Source of the DNA: Dipteris shenzhenensis
Lineage: Eukaryota; Polypodiophyta; Polypodiopsida; Gleicheniales
Assembly: GCA_047967505.1 (NCBI GenBank)
Contig: CM106538.1
Reading direction: 5' to 3' (one strand)
Length of the DNA stretch: 64,000 bases
Shown: in pieces, positions 33,640 to 44,043 of the stretch
How positions within the stretch are numbered: position 1 is the first letter of the stretch
How the letters are laid out: each line of letters starts with the position of its first letter
Made by a program: the position numbers and the translations under genes
Notes under the pieces: model-generated
Seen by the model: only the letters and a program-made list of their open reading frames with translations
Database searches by the model: none
What the model was told of the DNA's origin: nothing

Positions 33640-34780
33640 TTGTTCCTATCTACTAGCATCATGCCCAAGTACGTACATGAATAGACACTAGAGAAAACGC
33701 TTGGCATTGTGGAGCAAATCCTTTGAAGTAGTCCGAGGACAGTTGTACCGACGACACGCACTGTTGCAGTGTGTTCCACCTCATGAGCAGGAGGCAATGC
33801 TCATGGAAGCTCATTGTGGGGTTTTGGGTGGCCATTTTGCAGGTGAAGTCACAATAAAGAAAGTTTGCAGGCAGTTTTATGGTGGCCAACCATGCAGAAG
33901 GATGCCAGATGGTTTGCAAAAAGTTGTGAACTTTGCCAATAGTTGGGCGAGCCCACTGATTGAGATCACATGCCACTTAACCCCATATTGCCTCTAGAGC
34001 CATTTCAGAAGTGGGGTATGGATTTCATGGGTCCATTCACGCCCGCAGCTGCTCGAACAAGGAATTGTTACACTGTGGTAGAGCCATGAATTATTGTACC
34101 AAATGGGTGGAAGCTTAGGATTTGCGGGACAATACTGGAAAGTTGGTTGCAAAATGCTTATACCATGATGTGTTCACTCAGTTTGGGTGCCCAATTGAGA
34201 TTGTAAGTGACAGGGGGAATCACTTTGTCAATAAGGTCATCAAGCGGATGAATTATTTTTATATGGTGATTCACAAGAAGTCTTCCCCCTATTATCCACC
34301 ATAGGCTAATAGATTGGCAAAATCGACAAATCATACTTTCAAGCAAATTATGTCATTGTTGGTGAATGAGCACCGCATGGATTGGGATGAAAAGTTACTG
34401 GCAGCATTATGGGCTTACCGCACATCATTCAAGGTGGCCACAGGGTTGACTCCTTTTAAATTGGCATTTAGGCTGGAAGCAATTATGTCGATCGAGAATA
34501 TTGTTTTTTAGTCTGAGGATTGCAATGGAGGACAGGCTTCTTCCACAAGACTATATGGCATTCTGGTTGGATGTTCTAGATCAATTGGATGATCTGCGAC
34601 TAGAGAGCTATTATCTCACCTTGGAGGTTCAAGCACGGTGCCAGCGGAGGGTGGATTTGGCTTCGAAGAAGAAATCTTTTAAGCATGGGCAACTAGTTCT
34701 TCTATTCAACACTCACCTTGGAAGGATGCCAGGGAAGTTGAAATTGCGATGGTCGGGTCCATTCTAGATTTTTCATGATT
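33640..34780 (+). pseudogene. Gypsy-B integrase
   Basis: H2C2 zinc region EAHCGVLGGHFAGEVTIKKV; core start FQKWGMDFMGPFTPAAART; IEIVSDRGNHFVNKVIKRM; HRMDWDEKLLAALWAYRTSF, KVATGLTPFKLAF; C-terminal LKLRWSGPF and VDLQGHVFPHP. Several stops. Coding similarity ends near 34880, shortly before copia-C at 34943. Confidence 0.8.
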
Positions 34781-34942
34781 GCGGGTCAACATCGTTTTAT
34801 CTTGTGGATTTGCAAGGGCACGTATTTCCACATCCAGTTTATGGCTTTTGGCTTTGTCCATACCATCATGACGACAGTCTTTAGTGCCCATTTCCCATCT
34901 CTAATGAGGCATAGATTTCTTGGGTTTAGGTGGAGGCGGCAG

Positions 34943-35099
34943 TGTGAGAGCAGTTGTGAGAGAGGAGAGCACACACAAAGGAATAAGGAGACACCTAAAG
35001 TGGTGGAGCAAAAGCTACTCCAGCTTATTCCTCTATCATATATATGAGTATACATGGGCACTGTACAAGTGGGTGGGCACACTGTTCTTTACCCCAACA
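34943..35099 (-). repeat. Copia-C 3' LTR (157 bp)
   Basis: Plus-orientation ends TGTGAGAGC...CCCCAACA. Differs from the other LTR (39835-39991) at three positions, all C/T changes. Flanked on the left by GGCAG (34938-34942), the target duplication found again at 39992-39996. Confidence 0.95.
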
Positions 35100-35122
35100 A
35101 CCTCCCACTTAAAGGCAGTGTG
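35100..35122 (-). other. Copia-C polypurine tract
   Basis: Minus strand reads cctttaagtgggaggt directly before the 3' LTR, the priming site for plus-strand DNA. The same tract precedes the copia-B LTR. Confidence 0.75.
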
Positions 35123-35320
35123 CCTTTAAGGGAGTATAGTACACATATAATACAATCAGCCATAGGCTGAAAAACAAGATGACTAGACCGTCATCCTATG
35201 CCCATCAGCACTTTACAATGTGCAAAGTGCATAGAGGATAAGCTGCTAGCAGACATCAGGTCTGCAGGATAGAAAATGATAAGCTGTAGATGCCTATCAA
35301 CCAAGATCCCATGCCAGATC

Positions 35321-36202
35321 TCACTGGGAGAGTGAACTCTCAACCACGTGCTCCTGTGCTACGTCCATAGCACCCGAACTATCACTGTGCAGAGAAAATG
35401 TCTCTGTACCACCTATGACCATAAGCACATAACCTACAATAATAGACCTCTGCTGGTCTACCCAACCTGCATCACCTGCATGCTGCTCCTGGAAGCATAA
35501 GGACCTGATGTCCACAACCGCTTCCCTACTGCTAGAATCTACCATAATCATGCTACCAACTCCCACTGCAACGGAAGCAAGAACCAGAAGTGTAGCCCCA
35601 ATGGCGAACATGTGAGAACCAAGTCTCAACACAGTCATGGATGCATGAAGTACTATGGCTGCCATATCAACCATAACTTGCTGCTCAACTGATCTATGAT
35701 CGTCAAACCTGCTGTGTTTCAAGTATGGAGCCAATACAGGCAATGGAGTACTCAGTAACTTCCCCCTCTCCATACTGAAACAACCAAGTATCTGACAAAC
35801 ATCATCAAGACCATGCAGCTCCCACTGCAAAGCATCCCTGTCCATAAGGAACCATATGGCAAGTAACCTCAGAAGGATAGCAACCTCCTGAATACTGAGA
35901 CCATAACCTGTCTCACTGCGCATCACATCATGAGCTCTCATAATGGTATCAAACCTATGAAGCCAAGCTCGAGGGGATTGCTTCTGGCCATGGAGGCACT
36001 TACGAAGCAAACATATCAATGATTCCTGCCCATGCGCAATATGACCCGAGTCAATAACTGCAGAAACCACATCTGTCTTGGCATAACCAGCCAATGGATC
36101 ATACCGGGCATCATTAGCCAAGGTATCCTCCTCACCATGCATAGCCTCATCCTCATCTGCAAGAGGCACTCCGCATCCTAGGAGTAAACTGTAACTGTCC
36201 AT
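35321..36202 (-). pseudogene. Copia-C pol 3' ORF (degenerate RT/RNase H), open
   Basis: A 293-codon open frame. Recognisable copia landmarks: LICLLRKCLHGQKQSPRAWL (from KSLYGLKQSPR-W), KLLSTPLPVLAPYLKHS (from STPL), and GDAGWVDQQRSIIVGYVLMV (from D-DWAGD--DRKSTSGY). The YVDD catalytic box and the fingers are absent and the spacing is much shortened. It overlaps the upstream ORF by 50 bp in another frame, at a deletion joint between integrase and RT. It cannot encode an active enzyme, yet it has no stops. Confidence 0.65.
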
Positions 36203-37418
36203 AAATAAATGTCACAAAGTAAGAGGCGCCACCTAGTGAAACGGTAGGCATAGGCCCACAAACTGCACTATGAACCAACTGCAATGGCTGAAGATACATC
36301 TCACTGATTGTCTTCCTCACAAAGGAGGATCCTGACTGCTGACCATCATCACAATCATGACATAAAATTTGAGAGACATCCATAATAGGAATGTATCTCA
36401 ATGTTGTAAGGGCTTCCATACCTGCAGTAGACATATGTCCAAATCTGGCATACCATAAACTAGCTGATGGCTGCTTACTAATCATAAGCATCTTATCCTG
36501 GACCCCTAATACATGCAATGCATAAGAGAATCCAACCCGTGATCCCCTAGCCATAACCAGATTGCCTCTAGCAATCTTCCATGCATGATCACCCAAAGAG
36601 ACATGATAACCTGCCTCAACCAACTGTCCAGTACTGATCTTGCTTGTAGCAAGTCCTGGTATATGTCTAACCCTCTGTAGAACAAGAATAGAGCCACTAG
36701 GCATAACAAGGTGGATATCCCCATAACCATAGACATCCATAGAATGATATCCCCATAACCATAGACATCCATAGACATCCATAGAATGATCAATGCCCAT
36801 CAAACCACTCTCCACAATACATTCTTGATATGCACTGAACCATGACCTATGAGGGGTCATATGACATGAAGCACATGGATCTAACATCCAATCACCAAGA
36901 ATGGGTACATCAGTGGCCAAGAAGGAGGTGTCAGACATAGACAAAAGAATGCCTTCATCACTGCTACTATCAGTGGAAACCCTGGCATCCACACCTTGAA
37001 GCTCAACATGCTTCTTCTCCTTCTTCCTGTCATTCTTAACCTTGCTCTTCTTCTTGTATTTTCTCAGCCATTTCCAGCAATACTTTTTCATGTGGCCATA
37101 CTTTCCACAATAGAAACATCGAACACAAGTCCGAGAGCTAGACTTGCTCCTGGAATTCCCCCTTGAACATGACCTGTTTCTACCAATTGATCGACCTTTG
37201 GAGTGCATATCAAGGCTGTATTTCAACCCATCAGGACATTTCAGCCCATCATGCTGTAACATAATACTATCATGGTCATACATCCGGCATATACGAGTAT
37301 AAAACTCATATGCATGGTAGTGTACACCCTGTACACCATCCTGTACCTGCAAGTAGACTGACTTCAAGAGTGATGCCTGAATGATAGAGCATGCTTTCAT
37401 CCATGTCATCCCAATCAC
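36153..37418 (-). pseudogene. Copia-C gag-protease-integrase ORF, truncated
   Basis: A 421-codon open frame. Zinc knuckle CFYCGKYGHMKKYC; basic region; protease start WMLDPCASCHMT where the active D-S-G is changed to D-P-C; a duplicated HSMDVYG segment; VRHIPGLATSKISTGQLVEA; GAG-pre-integrase LWYARFGHMSTAGMEAL...C-DC; integrase start LQLVHSAVCGPMPTVSLGG. The integrase core (DDE) is deleted. Neither protease nor integrase can be active. Confidence 0.75.
36715..36792. repeat. Short tandem duplications in the copia-C protease region
   Basis: The block cataaccatagacatccata occurs twice, with an extra copy of gacatccataga. It adds in-frame residues (repeated SMDVYG) without breaking the ORF. Confidence 0.75.
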
Positions 37419-37439
37419 TCTGTTTAATGCTATTAGGCT

Positions 37440-37575
37440 TGATACCTTTGCATTGAATGGGCTTATGCTACCTCTTTTGCACTAACACATCATAAATCTG
37501 CTCTTTCCAATACTGAAAGTTTGATCCATCCAACCTCTCAATATCAAAGAGGGCACTACCAGCTATAGATGCCAT
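37440..37575 (-). pseudogene. Copia-C gag N-terminus
   Basis: ATG at 37575 begins MASIAGSALFDIERLDGSNF then QYWKEQIYDVLVQKR and a stop at 37468. FDIERLDGSNF-YWK is the standard start of copia gag. A different frame carries on (SDWDDMDESM), so gag is frameshifted and shortened before the zinc knuckle in the next ORF. Confidence 0.7.
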
Positions 37576-39817
37576 ATTTGTGGCACAATAGCTCACAACC
37601 AAAGAGCAGTATAGTGCAATAGGCAACCCAAATGACCAAAAATGTAGTGTTGTCCAGACCAATCAGGTCTCCAAATAAACTGGCTGATCCAATGCTCAAA
37701 AGCACTCAGCCATAAAGAGGCATAAACAAGAATATATGCAGCCCAGTAACCTGCCAATGCCTGGCAATCCAAGTAAGAAATGCACTGAACCAAATGAGCA
37801 ATGCCTGCTCAACCAATGGCAATAGGAGCCCAGCTCAACTATCCATAAACATCAGTGTGGCATCCACCAATGCAAATCCATAATGCATCGAAATGGCATT
37901 TACTGCATCACCTCAAGTGTGCAATCCTTTGGCAACAAAATCAAGCATTCACCACTTGCCAAATGTGCCAAAGTGACTTGCCAAAATGCCAATAATGCCC
38001 TTGGACTGAAGTGAGATCCCAATCACTTTCTGTAATTTACTGTGAGTTCCCAATTCACTGTTGTGCAAGAGAAATCCCTACAACAATACCTCACAGCCAC
38101 TTTGGGCAAAATAACACTCTGTCCCTGTCTTTGAACAGCGATATCTTTTCACTGAAAGACCGGATGCCAAAGCTGTAAACAGCAAAGTTGTAGCTTGTAG
38201 AAAAATATACAACTTGTCAGTTGACCTCAAGAGCCAAATCCTTGTGGATTCTCAGATATTCTCACCTGGAAAACAGCTTCCTGCACATTGGTCACAAATA
38301 GACAGTAGACTGCAACTTTTTGTGGTTTTGCAGAGGCTGTAACTCCTGCAGCTTATACCGGATCAACTTGCTTCCAAAAGCAAAGTTGTAGTATTTTCTG
38401 TGAACTACAACTTTCCAGTTCAGCACAAAGTGCAATTCCGCACCAGGAAAGAGATATTCAGTCCTGAAAATGACTGTTCTGTCATTTAAAAAAAACAGCA
38501 GCAACTATTCAATGACCTGTCAGTCAAGAATATCAATCATTTTCTCGCGGGCTTCAAAGCATAACCAGATATTGAACATCCAATTTCTGAGCAAAATACT
38601 TGCATATACTGTGGCATCCAATGCATAAACCGCTTTCTGGAAATTGCATACCAGAGAATAAAAAATGCCTTTCAAGAGTCCCCAAAATGCATTTACTGCA
38701 TGTATATGGCCTCATTATATTGGCATTCAAGTGAACATCAAATTGTATGCATTTGCCACTCACTTATGCATCCAAAATGCATCACCAATGGCATATACCA
38801 AGTGACATTTACTGCATCATTTTGCCAAAATGCATCAACTTGCCAAAGTGTATCAACATGTATGCATTTGCCAATATATAGTCTGCAAAATGGCTGTCTG
38901 CACACTGATCACGAACTGTCCCTATTTTGGATAGTAAATAACTCTGTACTGTAAACTCGGATGACCGAGCTGTCAACAGAGAAAATGTAGCCCTGTTGGG
39001 CATCGAGCCTAAATCCTTATGGATTTGCAAATACTTGCTGTCAAAAATGGCATTCTGCTCACTTTTACTGTCTGAAATACTGTCAGATTTCCAGACTAAA
39101 AACAAAGAACTCACTCTTTTTCTCCAAAGTGGATGTTGTTGCTTTCACTGGGCTGCTCTTCCTTTGCTCACAGGAAGGATAAGGGTATGGAGAGAAAGAG
39201 ACTCCTATCTACTCCATCTAAGAGCTCGCAGTGGCTCACGAGCCATCCGCAGTAGCTGCATCTACAAAGAGCTTCCCTACAGCCGTCTCCAAACAACGCT
39301 CTCCAATGAAGGCTCAGCCTCAAGAGTGCATCGCTCAAAGCTCCAGCCTTAGCAGCAGCAGCAAGCCTAAACGGTGCTTTTACGACCGAGCTCCAAGACA
39401 CAAGCTGCCTCTAAGACTCATACGACAGCTTCCAACGATATCCACTCGTGAGTTTGCGAAACACCAATGTCAACGATCTCCAGCAAGTATCTACGAAGCA
39501 ATGCCTCTAACAAGCACACAACGGCCAGCCACTTGCTGCAAAGGATGCATCAACAGCCAACGATAGGCTCCCACGAGACAACGTCAAGACCAACGCGGAC
39601 AGCGGTCTCCTTCCAACGCTAGGTTGCTAGAGCACTAGAGCGCTGGAAGATAACCCAAAGTGATTCTTGCAGCTGCATTGTAGAGCAAATAGATTTGGAT
39701 GATGTCTACCCAAAATCTCTCCGTGAATGAGAGAATCAAGCTCTCCAAAGCTCCTGGTAGATCTCTCGAAGCAGTGCCCATTCTCCTCTCACCGAGCTCC
39801 TTGTAGATCGAACGCCA
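37576..39817 (-). mobile_element. Copia-C long 5' leader
   Basis: About 2.2 kb lies between the primer-binding site and the gag ATG, far more than usual for copia. It holds repeated TGCAT/ATGCATTTGCC words (38690-38880) and several similar blocks with ctgcacattggtcac or ctgcacactgatcac. The first 700 bases after the primer site (39130-39817) are GC-richer and have short open frames but no domain. No captured gene was recognised. Confidence 0.55.
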
Positions 39818-39819
39818 TG

Positions 39820-39832
39820 GGCTCTGATACCA
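39820..39832 (-). other. Copia-C primer-binding site (initiator Met tRNA)
   Basis: Minus strand TGGTATCAGAGCC, two bases inside the 5' LTR. It is complementary to the 3' end of plant initiator methionine tRNA, the normal copia primer. Confidence 0.95.
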
Positions 39833-39834
39833 GT

Positions 39835-39991
39835 TGTGAGAGCAGTTGTGAGAGAGGAGAGCACACACAAAGGAATAAGGAGATACCTAAAGTGGTGGAG
39901 CAAAAGCTACTCCAGCTTATTCCTCTATCATATATATGAGTATACATGGGCACTGTACAAGTGGGTGGGCACACTGCCCTTTACCCCAACA
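39835..39991 (-). repeat. Copia-C 5' LTR (157 bp)
   Basis: Same length as the 3' LTR, TG/CA ends, followed by target duplication GGCAG (39992-39996). It lies 3' on the plus strand because the element is on the minus strand. Confidence 0.95.
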
Positions 39992-40089
39992 GGCAGAGCT
40001 ATCGCATGAGGACATGTGGTAAAAGGGTTTGCGGCATGATGACAAAAGTCTTTTGCAAGGTCCTAGCTTAGCCGCCATGGAACTATCTA

Positions 40090-40104
40090 TCGTAAGGGGG
40101 GGTA
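40090..40104 (+). other. Purine tract after gypsy-B integrase region
   Basis: gtaagggggggta resembles the polypurine tract that usually precedes a gypsy 3' LTR. The actual 3' LTR starts 3.6 kb later (43714), so either this tract is a relic or the sequence after it was added later. Confidence 0.35.
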
Positions 40105-40393
40105 TTAGCAATCTAGATTGTAGTTCTTGAGCATTTGTTTGCATGTACCAGTCGCTTGCTACTTTCTCTTGATCGCACTTACAATTCTCTTGAGTTCATT
40201 TGCCTTCTAGCTTTCATCTGCATTCAGTGCTCTCTCGGTCCTTCTCCTTTGCATAGCTATAGGGATGGCTCATGCTTAGTTTCTCCCTCTTCTGCCACTA
40301 GTTTACATTGATTCCCAGTAGATCGATGCTCGCCTTAGGCTATTACGTATTCGAAGTTTTAGCAGCATTGATAGGCAGAGGGTACCTATTCAT

Positions 40394-42560
40394 CTAGTAG
40401 TGTTGGCACTTTGCCAGCAGTTGTCGGTAGAATCTACAGTGGAGCTTTTGGAGGAGCATCGGGAGCTTACAGTGCAATTGACTTATCAGTGCCTGTTCTT
40501 GCCTTTGGATGGAGGAATGATTGTGCAACCAACATGTTCTACAGAGGTGATGGAGGTAGAGTTTGGAGTTCATGCTCGGGGAGAGTACAAGCTGAGTGGG
40601 TGCTCGAATGCTCAGATGAGGGATCTCTATCAGTGGATACTCGAGTCAGTGTTCTTGCAGGCTAAAACTTATACAATTACTCCTAGGACTCAAGAAAATG
40701 ATTGCAGTAGCTAGCTGAGCAGTGGGTGGTCCCATGGGAGCGGATTTTGAACGAGCGGATTCATGCAAAAGCTCTAAGGGTGGCAACAGCAGTGGAGAAG
40801 AAGCAAGCAGTGAATTCCAAGATTTGAGCAGATTTTGGAGATCCTATTCCCCTTGCATTTGGAGTCGATGGTGCCTCGATAGTCTATTGCCTTGGTACCC
40901 ACTCTTGAGCCTAAGGGGCTTAATAGGAAGAAGCTGAGGGGTCTGCTGGAGGAGTGGCTACAAAGCAGCAGAGAAAAAAGCCTCGTCTTAGTTAGGGGGT
41001 GGTCTCTACCCTTGCATCCTTAACTCCTTCCCATGCAGGTGGCACAGCAAGTGTCTTCACTAGTGGGGTGGCATCCATGCAAATTACTGTGTCTACACCA
41101 TTGGCATTACCAGTCATGGCAGAATGGGTGATGGTGACTCCAGTGACCACTGCATTGGGGATTTTCGAAGGATCTCTGCTGGTAGGTGGCTCCCTCGCTC
41201 AAAGGTGGATGGAGCAGCTTCAGTAGCCTTTAGCAACAATGACTGCGGTGGCTTCTACAACGGTAGTGGCGGTATCTGAGGCAGTGCGGGTGTCGGCCGG
41301 GTGTCGGCACCAGAGGTTTTCACAGCAATTTTTGAGTCTGCAGGTGTTTCTCCAATGTCATCAACCGGGTTTTCTTTGTGGGTGCAACCTATGAATGTTC
41401 AACTATAGTTTTGTTCCCACTTTCTTGCTCGGCTAGCCTCACAAATTGGTGCAGGGGGTGATTCTGCAAGAGTGACTAGCTTAGAGGTAGAAGTCATGTA
41501 GCTGTGGATGGAAAATGAGATTGTGGAGTCAACAGGAGCGGGTACGACAAGTGGAGGACAGGGTGGCAGTTCTTGAAGCATAGATTCAAGTGGCGGAAGC
41601 GCACTTGGAGGCCACTCAGTAGTTGCATTCGGAGTATGTTTTGGTCATTGAGCATGAATTATTGCACCAACATACTACCGATGCATTGGCAGAGTACTTA
41701 AGGGCCTTTTCGGGAAATGTTAGTGTCAATATGGAGCAGATGGGCTCACTCTTGGAAGCTCTTCAGGGAGATGTGTAGGCGGACTAGGATAGACAGGTGG
41801 CAAGATGGAGTGCGGTTGTTGTTCCACAGACATGTCGGGAGCTGGTTCCACACCAATGCCAACTCGAGATGGACAAAGATGCCAGGGGCTAGTGCGGGGT
41901 CCGATCCACAAATGGGTCTATAGGTGCCGACTGGTTTCTAGACCAAAGGGGTCTATTACATCTTCTAGTGATGGTGGTCGTAGATAAGGGGAAAGGAGTT
42001 GTTGCAGAGTCAGTGCAGATTGCAAAGGATTGGCAAGCGAAGTATGAGGATAGTGGCAATGGCAAAAGAGTGGATGTGTTAAAGCGATAGAGGCATTCAC
42101 TATGTTTGTGGTTGGAATTGTGCGCCCATTCCTTCAGTCTATCATCACTACCTCCTCATCCTCCTTGATGGAAAGAAGTAGATAAGTTTTTGGGGAAGTT
42201 TTATAATAAGCACATGCCTTTTCCTGGATTGTCGGATCCTCCTTCTTATGAACTGATGGCAAAGGAATGATGGCAGCAGTAGTTACCTTCGGGTGCTTGG
42301 ATAGATGAGGTGCTGCCCATGGAGCAGTGGACTGAACAACAGGTGGTGGATAGATCCAAGCCACATCCTTTGCAGTGGCTGATGGATCTGGAGCATGATC
42401 GTAGACTGAAAATGTGGTTGCGAAAGATGCAGCTAGAGAGTACTACGGCTATTGGTTTGAGTGGAGCGACGACACAGTTGTAGATAGAGTTACCTGAAAG
42501 TAGTGATGTGGGATTGAGTAAGGTGGGTGTCATTGATGCACCTATTTAGTACGTTTCTAG
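40394..42560 (+). pseudogene. Gypsy-B extra 3' coding region, coiled-coil-like, decayed
   Basis: A long decayed reading frame lies between integrase and 3' LTR. Early part: ESTVELLEEHRELTVQL (frame of 40400). From about 40999 another frame is largely readable to 42550 with scattered TAG codons that look like decayed CAG: VEDRVAVLEA, DALAEYLRAFSGNVSVNMEQ, MGSLLEALQGDV, LPMEQWTEQQVVDRSKP. Heptad-like spacing suggests a coiled coil. No known gypsy domain matches; it could be gag of another element or an added ORF. Confidence 0.4.
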
Positions 42561-43373
42561 TTTGGATGAAGAGTAGAACTACAGTGATGGCTATTGAGTT
42601 CTTGCGATTCTTGGGCCAAATTTGATGGCATGGCACACATCTGCGGTTCTTGGCTCACATGGCAATCCCCTTGAATGCATTGGCACATGTGGAACCGAAG
42701 GCATTTGTGTGGAACATAGAGTGCAACCAAGCGTACCGACAACTCAAGATTCAGCTTTCCAGAGCACCGGTTCTGCTGTCTGCAGATTGGGAGAAGAATT
42801 TTCATGTGTTCATGATGCCTTGGATAGAGCTATTGGGAGTGTCTTGATGTAGGAAGATGCAACTAAATGGTATCACCAGGTCTACTATGCAAGTCAATGG
42901 CTCTCAACGGCCAGGGCCGCATAGACAGAGTTACCTGAAAGTAGTGATGTGGGATTGAGTAAGGTGGGTGTCATTGATGCACCTGTCACCTGTTTAGTAC
43001 ATTTCTAGTCTTATGGAGAGTAGAACTATGGCAATGGCTGTTGAGTTCTTGCGATTCTTGGGCCAAATTTGATGGCATGGCAGACATCTGCGGTTCTTGG
43101 CTCACATGGTGATCCCCTTGAATGCATTGGCACATGTGGAACCGAAGGCATTTGTGTGGAAACAAAGTGTGACCAAGCATACCAACAACTCAAGATTTAG
43201 CTTTCTAGAGCACCGGTGTTGCTGTCTCCGAATTGGGAGAAGAATTTTCATGTATTCATGGATGCCTTGGATAGAGCTATTGGGAGTGTCTTGATGTAGG
43301 AAGATGTGACTAAATGGTATCTCCAAGTCTACTATGCAAGCCAACAGCTCTCAACGGCTGGGGCCTCACAGAA
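42483..43373 (+). repeat. Tandem duplication (about 440 bp x2) carrying gypsy RT-RNase H linker
   Basis: Copies about 42483-42923 and 42924-43373, both starting gagttacctgaaagtagtga. Each encodes FLRFLG, IPLNALAHVEPKAFVW, LKIQLSRAPVLLS and DWEKNFHVF, the connection/RNase H start of a gypsy pol (the part missing from gypsy-B pol at 33.3 kb). Both copies have stops. Confidence 0.8.
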
Positions 43374-43713
43374 TAAAGATAGGAGATGTCCAAAATGCGG
43401 GTTGCTTTTGGACAGGCAAAATGACAGATGTTCAAAATGCGAGGATGCTTTTGGACAGGGAGGAGAAACAACAAAGGACGTTCAAACAAGCATTTTGACT
43501 AATGAGAGTGGATGTTTTTATGAGTCTTTTTGAATTGAGATGATTTGTAATTCATGTGTATTGAGTGAAGGGTGAGAATTAACTTACCGCACCTGGTTCT
43601 CTGTCGAGGCTATGCCTAAAATGATTGTTGCACATACATTATGCACCATGTAGGCATCTGACTTCAGTTTTGGGGATGTGCATGTTCGCACAGTCCACCC
43701 CATGAGTGCCATG
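43374..43713 (+). other. Gypsy-B terminal region with zinc-ribbon-like frame
   Basis: A frame at 43380-43533 reads RRCPKCGLLLDRQNDRCSKC, two CXXC pairs ten residues apart, then stops at 43531-43533. Not matched to a family. The rest up to the LTR is non-coding and lacks an obvious polypurine tract. Confidence 0.35.
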
Positions 43714-44038
43714 TGTTATTGCATAACCATTCGAGTTACGATCAGTGACCAAGAGGGGTGTGTGAGGGTAGGTTAGCCATAAGGATTGGCAGTTTGGATC
43801 TCCAAGCGGTTGGATCTTCAATGGCCACTTCCCTAACTGTCAGACGGTTCTGTGCGCATGCTATTACTAGCATTTTGATGTCATTCTGTACATAGTTGTT
43901 GTGTGAGCTATTGCTCCAAAATACGGTGATCTTTGGTGTTCTGCCTCTCTTGCATTATCTGTATTCTGTTCTCGTGGATGTTACACATATCATTTGTCTT
44001 TGTTTCCCATAGCATCTGTGCGTATTTATGACGCTACA
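43714..44038 (+). repeat. Gypsy-B 3' LTR
   Basis: 325 bp, TGTTATTGC...GACGCTACA, homologue of 29230-29556, followed by the target duplication CTACT at 44039-44043. Confidence 0.9.
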
Positions 44039-44043
44039 CTACT

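Larger units (their letters stand above)
34943..39991 (-). mobile_element. Copia-C: complete, young, non-autonomous Ty1/copia element inside gypsy-B
   Basis: 5049 bp with both LTRs, primer site, polypurine tract and 5-bp target duplication GGCAG. LTRs are about 98% identical, so it moved recently. Protease, integrase and RT are all defective, so it was probably mobilised by proteins from another element. It interrupts gypsy-B just after the integrase. Confidence 0.95.
29230..44038 (+). mobile_element. Gypsy-B: Ty3/gypsy element nested in a LINE and hosting copia-C
   Basis: 14.8 kb including the 5.05-kb copia-C; about 9.8 kb without it. Order gag, protease, RT, RNase H end, integrase, extra 3' region. 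The LTR pair and target duplication are complete, but all coding parts are decayed. Confidence 0.9.

Noticed and set aside
39231-39566. 111-codon plus-strand ORF in the copia-C leader
   Set aside because: It lies antisense to the element in its GC-richer leader; no domain seen.
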